This document shows positions 21,142-30,840 of a stretch of DNA of 64,000 nucleotides, piece after piece. Source of the DNA: Aquilaria yunnanensis (taxonomy: Eukaryota > Streptophyta > Magnoliopsida > Malvales > Thymelaeaceae); contig CM077597.1 of NCBI GenBank assembly GCA_039654915.1, forward strand, positions 56,820,001-56,884,000. The letters are read 5' to 3'. Position 1 is the first letter of the stretch. The number at the start of each line of letters is the position of its first letter. The position numbers and the translations under genes were made by a program. A model generated the notes under the pieces. It was not told the DNA's origin. It made no database searches and was given only the letters and a program-made list of their open reading frames with translations.

Positions 21142-22608
21142 ATGACTCAACAGCTTGATCAGAGGTTGCCCCAACCTCCTCTGGCCCGAAGGGCCTCGCG
21201 CCCAGCTGGTCGTCGAGAAAGGAGTTCTAGGTCCACCAACCGAAGTTCAGGGAGCGGAGACTCCCTTGATGCCTCCTCAATAGAAAATGAACTCGTTGAG
21301 GTACAGCCTACCAGGAGGGGAGCCCTAAAAGAGACTAGGGCCTCCTGCCAACAGAGTGCGTCCCCCTACCGAAGCTCCTCGTCTCCTCCCCGTCGAAGTC
21401 GCTCCCCAAGGAAAAGGAGGAATTCACCATTACCGGCGAACACGCGGCAGCAGGGAGAAGTCAACACGGCTGTCCTTATGGAAAAAATCCTGGGAATACT
21501 GGAGAAGGTCGAGAGACAGATGTCCCGAAAACCAGTCTGGTCCAGGATGTCTGACTAGTACACTGGAGAAGAGTCACCCTTCGTGCGCGAGGTGGCAGAG
21601 GCACACATGCCCAGCGATTTCTGGGTACCTCACCTAGAAACGTATGACGGACGAAGTGACCCTCTGGTGCACCTGACAAAGTACAAGCGAAGCATGGTAC
21701 TCCATGGCGCAGATGATGCTACGCTCTGTAAGTTCTTTGAGGTAACACTTTCGGGTCCAGCAACGGCATGGTATAACTTTCTGGCCCACGGAAGCTTGCT
21801 AAGCTTTCAAGAGCTATCCACTGCCTTTACTCAGCAGTTCATCGGTAGCAAACCAACTGCCAAAATGCCAGTACAAATGTTTGACATAGCTCAGCGAGGG
21901 GGGGAGACCATTCGCGACTACATTGAGAGGTTTAACTGAGAAGCGCTGAGCGTGCCTGAGTTTTGACCAGAAATTCGCATCGTCGCGATGGTCAGAGGAC
22001 TTCGGAGGGACTCCCAATTGTTCTATGAGTTTTCCAAAGACCCCCCAGAAACTCTTGGGGAGTTCTATAGGAGGGCCGAATGGCATATGACGGCTGAAGA
22101 ACTCAGGATGTGAGGATCCAAAGGAGAACACCCTCGCATCGAAAGGCCCAGCCATCAGCCTCGACATCAGAACGAGGGAGAAAGGCCCCAAAAGTATAGG
22201 GGGAAAAGGCCCATGACATTCACCCCCTTGAACACCACAAGAGCTAGAATCCTTATGGCACTAGAAGGGCAAGGGACCACAGTCCCAAGACCAAAGGCCA
22301 TGACCTCGGAAAACAAAAGAAACATGAAGAAATTCTGTCAGTTTCACCGGGACCATGGCCATGACACCGAAGATTGTTTCCAGCTGAAGAAATATATCGA
22401 GTCCCTAATCAAACAGGGTCAACTTCATCGATACTTGCGGATGCCTTCCCAAAAGGAAGGAAGGAAGAACAAAGGAGGGGGGACGACGAAAAATATGACT
22501 CGGACAGATGTCGGGACCAAAGTCCTCAAAAGAATCTGCCACCATCAGCAGGGGTTATCCAAACCATCACTACCGAGATACCCTTGGCTGAGAGAAAGAG
22601 GAAGATAA
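21142..22608 (+). pseudogene. gag of Tat-1 (broken)
   Basis: The N-terminal 138 residues are Arg/Ser-rich (RRSRSPRKRR) and end at a TAG after SRMSD. The next frame carries the gag core: SDFWVPHLETYDG, MVLHGADDATLC, FEVTLSGPATAWYNF and ELSTAFTQQFIGSKP, ending at TGA where Tat-2 has Arg (FN*EALS). A second TGA replaces Arg in EF*PEI. The C-terminus has the nucleocapsid-like FCQFHRDHGHDTEDCFQLKK (CX2H...GH...C) and IESLIKQGQLHRYLRMPS. A one-base insertion just after that shifts gag out of frame with protease. The family function is the capsid/RNA-packaging protein of the particle. Confidence 0.9.
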
Positions 22609-23186
22609 GAGAAATCTCCGTAATGGAGTACGGGAACTCCCCAAGTAGACTAACTCGTAGAGATGGGCCTACAGTAAAGTTCCCCCACGACAATCCACTC
22701 CTTGTCATGGCAAGGATAGGAAACTGGGACATCAAAAGGGTACTCCTCGATGACGGCTCAAACACTGATGTCATCTTTTCTCATCTGCTGACTAAGTTAG
22801 GCATTCTGAGAAGCGATCTCAGCCCAGTCAGCTCCTCCACCTTCGGCGTCGGACCTTCCGAACTTCTAGTCCTCGGATATGTAGACCTTCCTTTGATGCT
22901 AAAAGGGGTATCACGCCATAGCCAGGAAGAGTTAATTGCCTTCGACAAGATGAGATTTATAGTCATTGATGTGCCGTCAGCTTATAATGCTATCTTCGGA
23001 AGGCAGACTTAGGGCAACTTCCACATTCACACGGACGTAAAGTACTTAACGGTCACCTTCGCTACCAAAGACAGAGACGCAGAAATATTCATTGACCAAG
23101 CCGAAGTCAGAAAGGTCTTCGTAAGGGCCAGACAAAGCCCAACAAAGATCCAAGTACAGACTTCGGCAAAAGAAAAAGCGGTCTCG
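22600..23186 (+). pseudogene. Aspartic protease region of Tat-1
   Basis: The frame holds ISVMEYGN, NPLLVMARIGNWDIKRVLLDD and GSNTDVIFSHLLTKLG (active-site loop reading DDGS), then FGVGPSELLVLGYVDLPLML and VPSAYNAIFGRQT. A TAG replaces the Gln that Tat-2 has in RQTQRNFH, close to 23,012. It lies downstream of gag and upstream of RT as in all Gypsy elements. Confidence 0.88.
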
Positions 23187-24259
23187 ATGGATGGGGAAAC
23201 AATAGAGGAGGAAACTGAAAGCCTTGGAAAAATACAAACAAAGGATGTAGAGTTGATCGTTGTCCAAAACACCCGAATCGGGAAAAAACTGGCTGAGAAA
23301 GACAAAAAGAGGCTTGTATCCTTCTTGTGTGTGAACAAAGATCTATTTGCCTACTCGCCGAAGGATATGCCTAGGGTCGACCCCAGCATAATCCACCACA
23401 ATCTTATAGTGCAACCAAACGCCAGACCAGTTCGGTAGAAAAAATGGAGTCTATCGGCTCACAAGAATTCCTTTGTTAAAGTCGAAGTTAATCGCCTCAT
23501 TGAGGCCGGGGTAATAAGAGAGGTAAAATACCCCGAATGGCTCAGTAACATGGTTATTGCCACGAAAAAAGGAAGTGAAAAACTCTGAATGTGCATCGAC
23601 TTCTAAAATTTGAATGACGTCTGCCCAAAAGATTCTTACCCCTTGCCAGCCATAGACCAGCTGGTAGATGCAACCGCCGAATACGGGCTTCTCAGCTTCC
23701 TCGATGCCTTTAGCAGTTATCATCAGATTCGGATGAACCCTGAGGACAAAGAAAAAATAGCCTTCATCATGGAAATGGGTACCTACTGCTACATCAGAAT
23801 GCCCTTTCGAGCTTAAAAATGTAGGGGCCACCTATCAAAGGTTGATGAACAAGGTTTTGATTCACAGAATGGGAGAAATATGGATGTATACGTTGATGGT
23901 ATGATAGTCAAGAGCAAAATGCCTGGTAATCATATCACCGACCTAGCCGAAACCTTCCAATGGCTTCGAGAGTTCGGCATATGTCTTAATCCCGAAAAAT
24001 GTGTGTTCGGAGTAAGTGTAGGAAAGTTTCTCGGGTTTATGGTATTAGAAAGGGGAATAGATGATAGCCCTGAAAAAGTCAAAGCCCTGCTAAAATTCCG
24101 AACACCTACATCCATCAAACACATACAAAGGCTTACCGGAAGAATCACCTCCCTTGGTAGATTCATCTCCAGGTACGGCGACCGATGTCATCCATTTTTC
24201 AAAGTACTCACCAAAGTCCCCAAGGGCGATGACACCTCTGGGACCTAGGAGCATCCATG
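23187..24259 (+). pseudogene. Reverse transcriptase of Tat-1 (catalytic motif mutated)
   Basis: In order: MDGETIEEE linker, KRLVSFLCVNKDLFAYSPKDMP, NARPVR* (TAG where Tat-2 has Gln), VKYPEWLSNMVIATKKGS, then SYPLPAIDQLVDATAEYGLLSF and LDAFSSYHQIRMNPEDKEKI, MGTYCYIRMPF and the catalytic VYVDGMIVKSK. The YXDD signature reads YVDG: the second Asp is Gly (codon 23,898-23,900). The thumb continues NPEKCVFGVSVGKFLGFMV and QRLTGRITSLGRFISR. Frame breaks lie near 23,440, 23,590 and 23,820. It is dead by several independent changes. Confidence 0.9.
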
Positions 24260-25040
24260 GAACACAGAATGCCAAAAAGCTTGGGATGAGCTTAAAAGCT
24301 TCCAGAGTTACCTGCCAACACTTCTGCAACCTTGGGGGGGAGAGCCTCTCATCCTCTACCTCACAGTCACTGAAAAAGTGGTGAGTTCAGTCCTAGTAAA
24401 AGAAGAAGGTGGGAGGCAATGGCCAGTATATTATATAAGCAAGTCCCTACATGGTACTGAGACTAGATACCCATTGCTCCAAAAGGCTATCTACGCCTTA
24501 GTACTCGCAGGCAGAAGATTGCGACCCTACTTTCAAGGACACACCATCACCGTCTGAAGTAAACTACCCCTACACGATGTGATGAAAAAAGTGGAGCATT
24601 CGGGAAGACTATCAAAATGGTGCATCGAACTCGGAGAATACGACATTACTTACGAACCTAGAAGGGCAATAAAGGCCCAGGCACTAGCAGACTTCATTGC
24701 CGAAATTCCTGAGATCGAAAATGCTGAAGCCGTCACGAAGGATCGAACAGAGGCTGATCCAGAATGGAAGCTCTTTGTCGATGGAGCATCAGGCACAGAG
24801 AATCAGGGAACTAGAATAGTCCTTCGGGGGCCTGAAGGCATGGAAGCCTCTAAAGCAATCAAGTTCGATTTTAATGTTACCAATAACATCGCCGAGTATG
24901 AGGCCCTCATAGCCGGACTAAAGATTGCCAGAAAAGTCGGCGTAAAGAACCTTATGGCCCATAGTGATTCACAGTTAATAGTCCGGTAGATGAAGGGATA
25001 GTATGCGGCAAAGGATCCAACCTTGGCAAAATATCACGAC
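24260..25040 (+). pseudogene. RNase H region of Tat-1 pol
   Basis: RWPVYYISKS-like connection residues lie near 24,420. They are followed by MMKKVEHSGRLSKWCIELGEY and the RNase H core: WKLFVDGASGTENQG (first Asp), NNIAEYEALIAGLK (Glu) and MAHSDSQLIVR (Asp), all acidic sites present. Stops at 24,557 (TGA in the linker) and 24,988 (TAG where Tat-2 has Gln) break the frame. The family function is degradation of template RNA. Confidence 0.88.
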
Positions 25041-26389
25041 CTTGTCCAGAAACTCATTGGAGATTTTGACTCGGTACACATAAAGAACATGCCCCGAAGT
25101 GATAATACCCAAGCCGACGCCTTGGCCAAATCCAAGGAACCCATCGAAGTGCTGAAGCAACCCAGTACAGAATTAATGTGCGTAGAAACCTCAGGGGAAG
25201 GATGGCAGGATCCCATCAAGAAATATCTAGCAACCTCGGAACTCCCTGAGGACCCTAAAGAGGCCGCAAAAGTACGGAAGCGCTCGGGAAGGTAGTTCCT
25301 CATTGGAGAAGAACTATACAGGCAAGGGTATGCGAGCCCCCTGAAGATGATGTCAGAACAATACTTGAAGAAGTCCACGAAGGAGCGTTTGGCTCCCATA
25401 TAGGAAGAGACGCCCTTCATGGAGTACTACTTCACCAAGGTTACTTTTGGCCTACCTTGAGGAAAGATGCAAGGCAATTTGTCCGAACATGTGACAATTG
25501 CCAAAAGCATGCCAACATCCAAAGGTTACCTTCCAAAAGAATAACTTCAGCGAATTATCCTTGCCCCTTTGCCATATGGGGTATTGATCTCATCGGACCT
25601 CTTCCAAATGCGCCCGGTGGGGTAAAGTTGTGTGTAGTTGCGGTGGACTACTTCACTAAGTGGATAGAAGCAGAACCACTAGCATCAATCTCGGCAAAGC
25701 ATGCCCAAAAGTTTGTATGGAAAAACATCATATGCCGATTTGGCATACCGAGGGTAATAGCGGCCGACAATGGAACTCAGTTTACGGATAGAGGATTCCA
25801 GGAATTCATGGCTGACCTCGACATAAAAATGCATTTTGCTCCAGTAGCCCACCCTCAAAGTAACAGGCAGGTCAAAGTATCCAACCGGACAATAAAGGAT
25901 GGCTTGAAGAAAAGACTAAAGGAGGCAAAGGGGAAATGGCCAGGAGAGCTCCCGAGTGTGCTGTGGAACTACCGTATGACTCCTCGAAGAGCTACAGGGG
26001 AAACTCCCTTCTCACTCGTTTACGGGACAGAGGCCATTATCCCCATTGAGGTCATACAGCCTTCGATAAGAATACAAGTGTTCAACAAGGGAGGAAATGA
26101 TCTCGGCTTGAGGAAAAAACTAGACCTCACCGAGGAGCCCCGCAAAAATGGCCGAACTAAGAAGGAAGGCTTTCCAACAAAGAATAGCTCACGCTGCTAC
26201 CTTGCACATAAGAAGAAAATAGATCAAAAAAGGAGACCTTGTTCTCCGAAAGGCCGAATTTGAGCCACGAAGGCCATCAGAAGGGGTACTTCGGGCCAAC
26301 TGGAGTGGACCTTATTTGGTCCTCGATGAAGTTCGCCCAGGGGTCTATAAATTGGGTGACACCGAGGGAGTAGAGCTGAAAAATACTTG
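25041..26389 (+). pseudogene. Integrase of Tat-1 (catalytic Glu replaced by Lys)
   Basis: The long open piece at 25,457-26,263 starts in the zinc-binding domain (TCDNCQKHAN). It continues with the core VVAVDYFTKWIEAEPL (first Asp), AADNGTQFTDRGFQEF (second Asp) and HPQSNRQVKVSNRTIKDGL. Lys (AAA, 25,874-25,876) sits exactly 36 residues after the second Asp, where the DD35E catalytic Glu belongs. The C-terminal tail (ANWSGPYLVLDEVRPGVYK) carries the GPY/F motif in a shifted frame and ends about 26,389. Tat-2 has the same Lys. Confidence 0.9.
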
Positions 26390-26767
26390 ACATTCAAACT
26401 CTCTAAAAAAATTCTATACTTAGACATTTTTTCAAAGAAAACTTGTAACTACTCATGCCCGAAGTCGTCAATAAAAATACATGCCGAATATGGCCGCATT
26501 ACTGGAGAAATGTTCCTTAATGGTTTGCCTTTTGGAACAAACTCCTTGATGGAGTCTAAAAACTCGACAGAATACGAAAAAAGTCTAAAATGACTTTTTC
26601 TGAAAATGTAGGCACAGGCGTCCGCCAAAGATGCAAACTCAGAATTACACTAACTTCTGATGACTCACATTCGAAAGAAAGAATGGAGATTGGAGAAAAA
26701 ATCTTCATTAAAAATCTTAAGGCAAAAAAGTACAAAGCAGCAATAGTACAAGAAAGAAAGAAGAAGC
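26390..26767. other. Gap between convergent pol and antisense gene in Tat-1
   Basis: A-rich stretch with no supported frame, lying between two genes that end facing each other. It is presumably where both transcripts terminate; no clear poly(A) signal can be singled out. Confidence 0.5.
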
Positions 26768-27334
26768 CTATGGCTGAGCAGGGGCATCCGGCATCTCTTC
26801 GGCGTTATCATCTTTAGGTAGCTGAGTCGGAGGCACAGGCCCAACCGGAAGGAGATTAAGAAACTCAATCTTAGACCATGTGCACCTGGGCTCTTTGGGG
26901 AAGTCTAGGGCAAACAGGTAAGAGAGGTCAAGCTCTGGATGGCGAGCAAGGACCTGGTGGTGCGCCAAGCAGAAGCCATCTTGCGAATCAACCTTAGCTT
27001 GGAGCTCAGAATTCAAAGTTAGCGCCTTCATAAATTTCTCGCTATCTTCAGCATTCTCCATCCGAAGGGCCTCGTTCTCCGAAGAGAGAGCGGCACACTT
27101 TGAGCCGAGGTCTTCAACCTTGGCTGAGAAGTCAAGAAGAAGCTCCTGCTTGCTAGCCACGAGCTCGGCCTGAAGATTCACAATGTCCTCCTTCGCAATC
27201 TTGTTCAACTCGCCGTATTTGAGGACATATTTGGCACAGAACTCCTTCGTCTTGCACAAAGAATCTTCAAACCGAGAACGGGACTCCGTTTGCTTTGCCG
27301 CCCAGGCACAAAAGTATCCTCTATATGCCAAAAG

Positions 27335-27424
27335 CTGCAAAAAAAAGGGGCCCTAGATGAGTATCAGAAGACGACAGAAACTTACAAGAAAATTTTTTCT
27401 AAGTAAAAAAGAAGAGAGAACAAC
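27335..27424 (-). other. Intron 3 of Tat-1 antisense gene
   Basis: Minus strand GCCCAG|GTTGTT ... TTTTTTTTTGCAG|CTTTTGG, 90 bp with a strong polypyrimidine tract. It matches the 86-bp Tat-2 intron in position. Confidence 0.78.
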
Positions 27425-27732
27425 CTGGGCAGTATGCTCGGTCATCCTCGCTGTGAGGATCTCTTCCTTGGGGCATTCAGTGACAAGTGACTTGAAAGTG
27501 GCATTAGTCATCAACCCTATCGCCATCTGGGGAGCCATCAGTTGGCTATCCTTAGAGAACAAATTCATGTCCTCTGTGAACTTCCAGAAGGGCTCCCTCG
27601 GAACCTTATCCTACGGGATCCGCTTATCCCGAAGAGCCCTCCGATGGGCGTGAGTCTCCATCTAGAGAGCAGTAGGCAGGTCCTCTGGAATATCACGCCG
27701 AAGTTTCGTCAGTACGTCATCCCTTAGCCATT

Positions 27733-27795
27733 CTTCCAAAAAATTGTAGATGCGAAAAATACTAAGATTTGTGGAGGAATGGCTAAGGAACCAAC
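27733..27795 (-). other. Probable intron 2 of Tat-1 antisense gene
   Basis: Minus strand CACCAG|GTTGGTTCC ... TTTTTTGGAAG|AATGG, 63 bp. Removing it joins two open stretches. The Tat-2 counterpart has a small deletion at the donor side, so support is weaker than for introns 1 and 3. Confidence 0.5.
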
Positions 27796-28188
27796 CTGGT
27801 GGAACTTCGGCGACGTCATCTTCAGACTCACCGTCCCGGACTTCGCTGGGAACATCCTTCCCCTTCCTTCTTCTGCTCTCTTCGAGCTCCTGAGCAGATC
27901 TTTGCTCAGCCGAAGTCTCGGCAATGAGAACGGGGCTTAGTACTGCCCTGAGGAGGGTAGGATCCGAAGATGGATCAACGGGGGTCGGAGGTTGGGCAGG
28001 GGACCGATCTTGCACCTCAACCACATCTTCGAGGGAATGAGGAGTGGCAGCCTTAGCCTTCCTGGACTTGGAAGGTCCGCCGGCCATTTTATTCCTCTTG
28101 GCAGGCGCCTTCTTGCGCGTTTACTCCTCCCTTTCGGCCTGCCCAAGGAAGAGGGACTTGTAGAAGTCAGCGGATTGATCGCCCATCT

Positions 28189-28258
28189 CTGCAAAAGGAA
28201 AAAATATCAGTGTAAGTCCAAAAGGAAAACAGATATCAAGCCATGAAAAGTGACTTAC
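28189..28258 (-). other. Intron 1 of Tat-1 antisense gene
   Basis: On the minus strand GCCGAGA|GTAAGT ... CCTTTTGCAG|AGATGGG, 70 bp with a pyrimidine tract. It aligns with the 69-bp intron in Tat-2 at the same codon context ((F/L)AE|). Confidence 0.78.
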
Positions 28259-29410
28259 TCTCGGCAAAAACCTCATATGAAATTTCACACCGAAGGAGCA
28301 TGGCTATCCAAGCCTTCTTCCCCAGAAGAACGGGCACGGGCATACCAAGGTCACTCTTGTGCGCCTTCACTACTCCCAGTTCCCGAAGGACCTCCTCGGT
28401 CATGAGGTCCCACTTGATGGGAAAAGGGTAAAATGAACGTGGAGGGACCTCGGGGTCCCAGTCTGCCACAGCCCGGATAAGTCTATCAAACTTATCAAAC
28501 TTGATAGATAGCCCCAGAGTTAGGAGCTTCCGAGGATCAACGACCTCAATCTTCAAGGTCCCCGAAGCCCATCTGATCGGCATGTGGCTCCAGAGTTCGG
28601 GGACCGGCAGGAAGAAAAACTTATTCTGCCACCCTCACCAGCTGTCCTCGTTGTCGAAGGTGAAGGTAAATTTTTTACCCCTGGACCCTCAGGGAAGCAG
28701 GAAGTAACAGCCGCCCTTCGGGACCGGGTGGAGTTTGTAGTACTGCATGAAGAAGAGAAAGTGGGGGATTATCTTGAAAACCCCACACATGCAGAGGAAA
28801 GAGTTGAAGTAAGAATAAGAATTTGGAGGGAGTTGATTCACGAAAATCCCGTGGAATTTACAAAACTCGCATATCATCCGATGGGGAGGATACCGAAGAC
28901 CAGCCTTCAGCTGAGGTCGGTAAACGGTAACCTCACCCGAAGGGGCCGAATAACCGTACGAACCCGGGATAGGTAACCTCGGCACGACGTAGGAAGGAAG
29001 GTAATATTTGGCCACCCACTTCATCATCTTTTCCGAAGTGGTGGAACAAGGGTGAGATTCGAGAGGAAGAAAGCTTTCAGGTAGAAGCCGGATAGTCATC
29101 AACGGGGTCAGATTTGACATTTTTTGAAAGAAAAGAAGGATGACTTTGGGAAAGAAGGAGGAAGGAAATAAAAAGGCTTCGGAAAAGCAACCTCGGAGGA
29201 AAAAAGAAAGAGAACTACAAAGGGGAACACCCACCAAAAGCTTTGCCGAAGTCGGGGTTCCGCCATAGAAACCATAGCCGTAGAGAACTACAAGATGCCG
29301 GAAATCACTCCGCCGTAGAAATCGTTGCCGGAAAAAGGAAAAAGACAAGAGAAGGCTCTAGAAAATATGAGAGCTAAAGCAAAGAGTGAGGCAAAAATGA
29401 GGCGAGAGGT

Positions 29411-29420
29411 GCTTATATAG
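29411..29420 (-). promoter_or_regulatory. TATA box of the Tat-1 antisense gene
   Basis: The minus strand reads CTATATAAGC, about 290 bp upstream of the first ATG (29,120), the same spacing as in Tat-2. Its G-box partner (CACGTG at 37,736-37,741) is now 8.2 kb away because Copia-A inserted just beside the TATA box (TSD GCGTG at 29,420-29,424). Confidence 0.65.
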
Positions 29421-29424
29421 CGTG

Positions 29425-30840
29425 TGTTGGGTTTCGGGAGCCAAACAGCGCAGCGGAATTTAACCGAAACCCTCCAGGATCCAAGTGAAACGGGGTAAAC
29501 CGGGTGTTCAAAAATTTCATACCTAATTTTCGGTTGAGATCTCTCACTCAACTGTAGAGTCAAATCACAAAACCTGAACAGTTGACGTGTTCAGGCTCTC
29601 TATGGTATCCACACGAGCCTCTCGGGATCACCACGCTTCCACCACGTCCCGGCAGATGCGTTTCTCTTGCGCTCGCAGTGCTAGCTTGCGTCCTCCAAGG
29701 AATTGCAAGAGAAGAGTGTGGCCGTCCTTTTGGGAGGCTAGGGCAAGGAGACCTACGAATTTCTCACTTAAAAGTTGTATTTATAGTGAGACTCAACTTC
29801 CAGGCCTAATGGGTTTCAAAGCCCTAATCCAATTAGGATTTAATTTCGGGCTTAATAATGGCTCAACTCCTTGGCCCATTATTAATACGAAATTAAAGTG
29901 AAACCATAACCCAAATAATTAGCCCATGCACTCTAATGATCCAAATAGCTCTACGTGTGCGACCCAATAGGCTCTTGCCATGTTGGCAATAATTATAAAT
30001 CACATTTATGATCATAAGCAATGAGCGGTGTCTAGCAACACATCATTGCTACCCAAGTGACAAGATTGTCGGTGAATCGACTAAACCTTTATGATCATCA
30101 CCGATATATGTCATTGTCCCTTTGTCCAAGATATCAAGACTAAGCACGAGACATGGAATGTGTCACTCTCGTATAGCCCAATCTTTGGTTTCTTGATTAC
30201 CGAGTAGACTAACTTAACCTGATGACATTGATATCATATATCAACTCATCGGAGCATGGCCATGCATTTTCTAAGTCTCATTCTATCAAGGGGCCCAAAG
30301 ATATCACTCCCGTTACATAGGAGGGACAAATCCCATCTTGATCATACAAATCCCTCCGCATGATATGTGACATACCCAATGACCTCCTTCAAGTTCACTC
30401 AGTTACGAGCAACAAAGGAAAGTATCAAAGTATGTGACTCACATGTAGGGAACCTTGATGATCTTAGGTCGAAGGACTACATATACCATGATCACTATGA
30501 GAATCACTTATGACACTCATATAACGATCCATGAAGTGTTCTCATGGTGGGTCGGTCCAGTACACAAGTTCTCCAACTTGTACCCATATGTAGACTACAT
30601 ATCTCATATTAGTCTCCACATATGCTAGTCATTATGTATTATTGCAACCCGCTCCACAATAATACTAGACTAGGGACATTTAAGAATATCATTATTCTAG
30701 GGTTACAATTATGTTTATTACGTTACGCAGAAACAAAACAACAAACATAATTGCTGGATTAATGCCTCAATAAAATATCATGACTCAATGTGTAAAAATA
30801 CAATCATCTCATGATTGGCTTTTTGGGCACAATACTAACA
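29425..30840 (-). repeat. Copia-A 3' LTR
   Basis: The + strand runs TGTTGGGTTTCGGG...GCACAATACTAACA; in element sense it is TGTTAGTATTGTGCCC...CCCAACA. It contains the TATA region CTATAAATACAACTTTTA, flanked by TCTCACT/AGTGAGA inverted arms. Being the downstream LTR, it points into the antisense gene of Tat-1. Confidence 0.97.

Larger units (their letters stand above)
26768..29120 (-). pseudogene. Antisense gene of Tat-1 (gypsy-type transposon family protein, spliced)
   Basis: The gene runs opposite to pol. Exon 1 (29,120-28,259) starts MSNLTPL and carries the PF04195-like domain: YRPQLKAGLRYPPHRMICEF, NQLPPNSYSYFNSFLCMCGV, then WASGTLKIEVVDPRKLL and ADWDPEVP. Exon 2 (28,188-27,796) is Pro/Ser/Glu-rich (MAGGPSKSRKAKA...). 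Exon 3 (27,732-27,425) is short. Exon 4 (27,334-26,768) is a coiled coil (ELNKIAKEDIVNLQAELVAS...) ending in DLSYLFALDFPKEP...PAQP. Introns are 28,189-28,258, 27,733-27,795 and 27,335-27,424. Exon 1 contains TGA codons near 28,690 and 28,635, so this copy is damaged. Its function is not known. Confidence 0.82.

Noticed and set aside
21814..22191. 125-codon minus-strand frame opposite Tat-1 gag
   Set aside because: Shadow of gag; no counterpart opposite Tat-2 gag.
29582..29901. 75- and 104-codon frames inside the Copia LTR, repeated in the other LTR copies
   Set aside because: They recur only because the LTRs are copies; they lie in the R/U5 region, overlap each other in two frames and resemble no protein.
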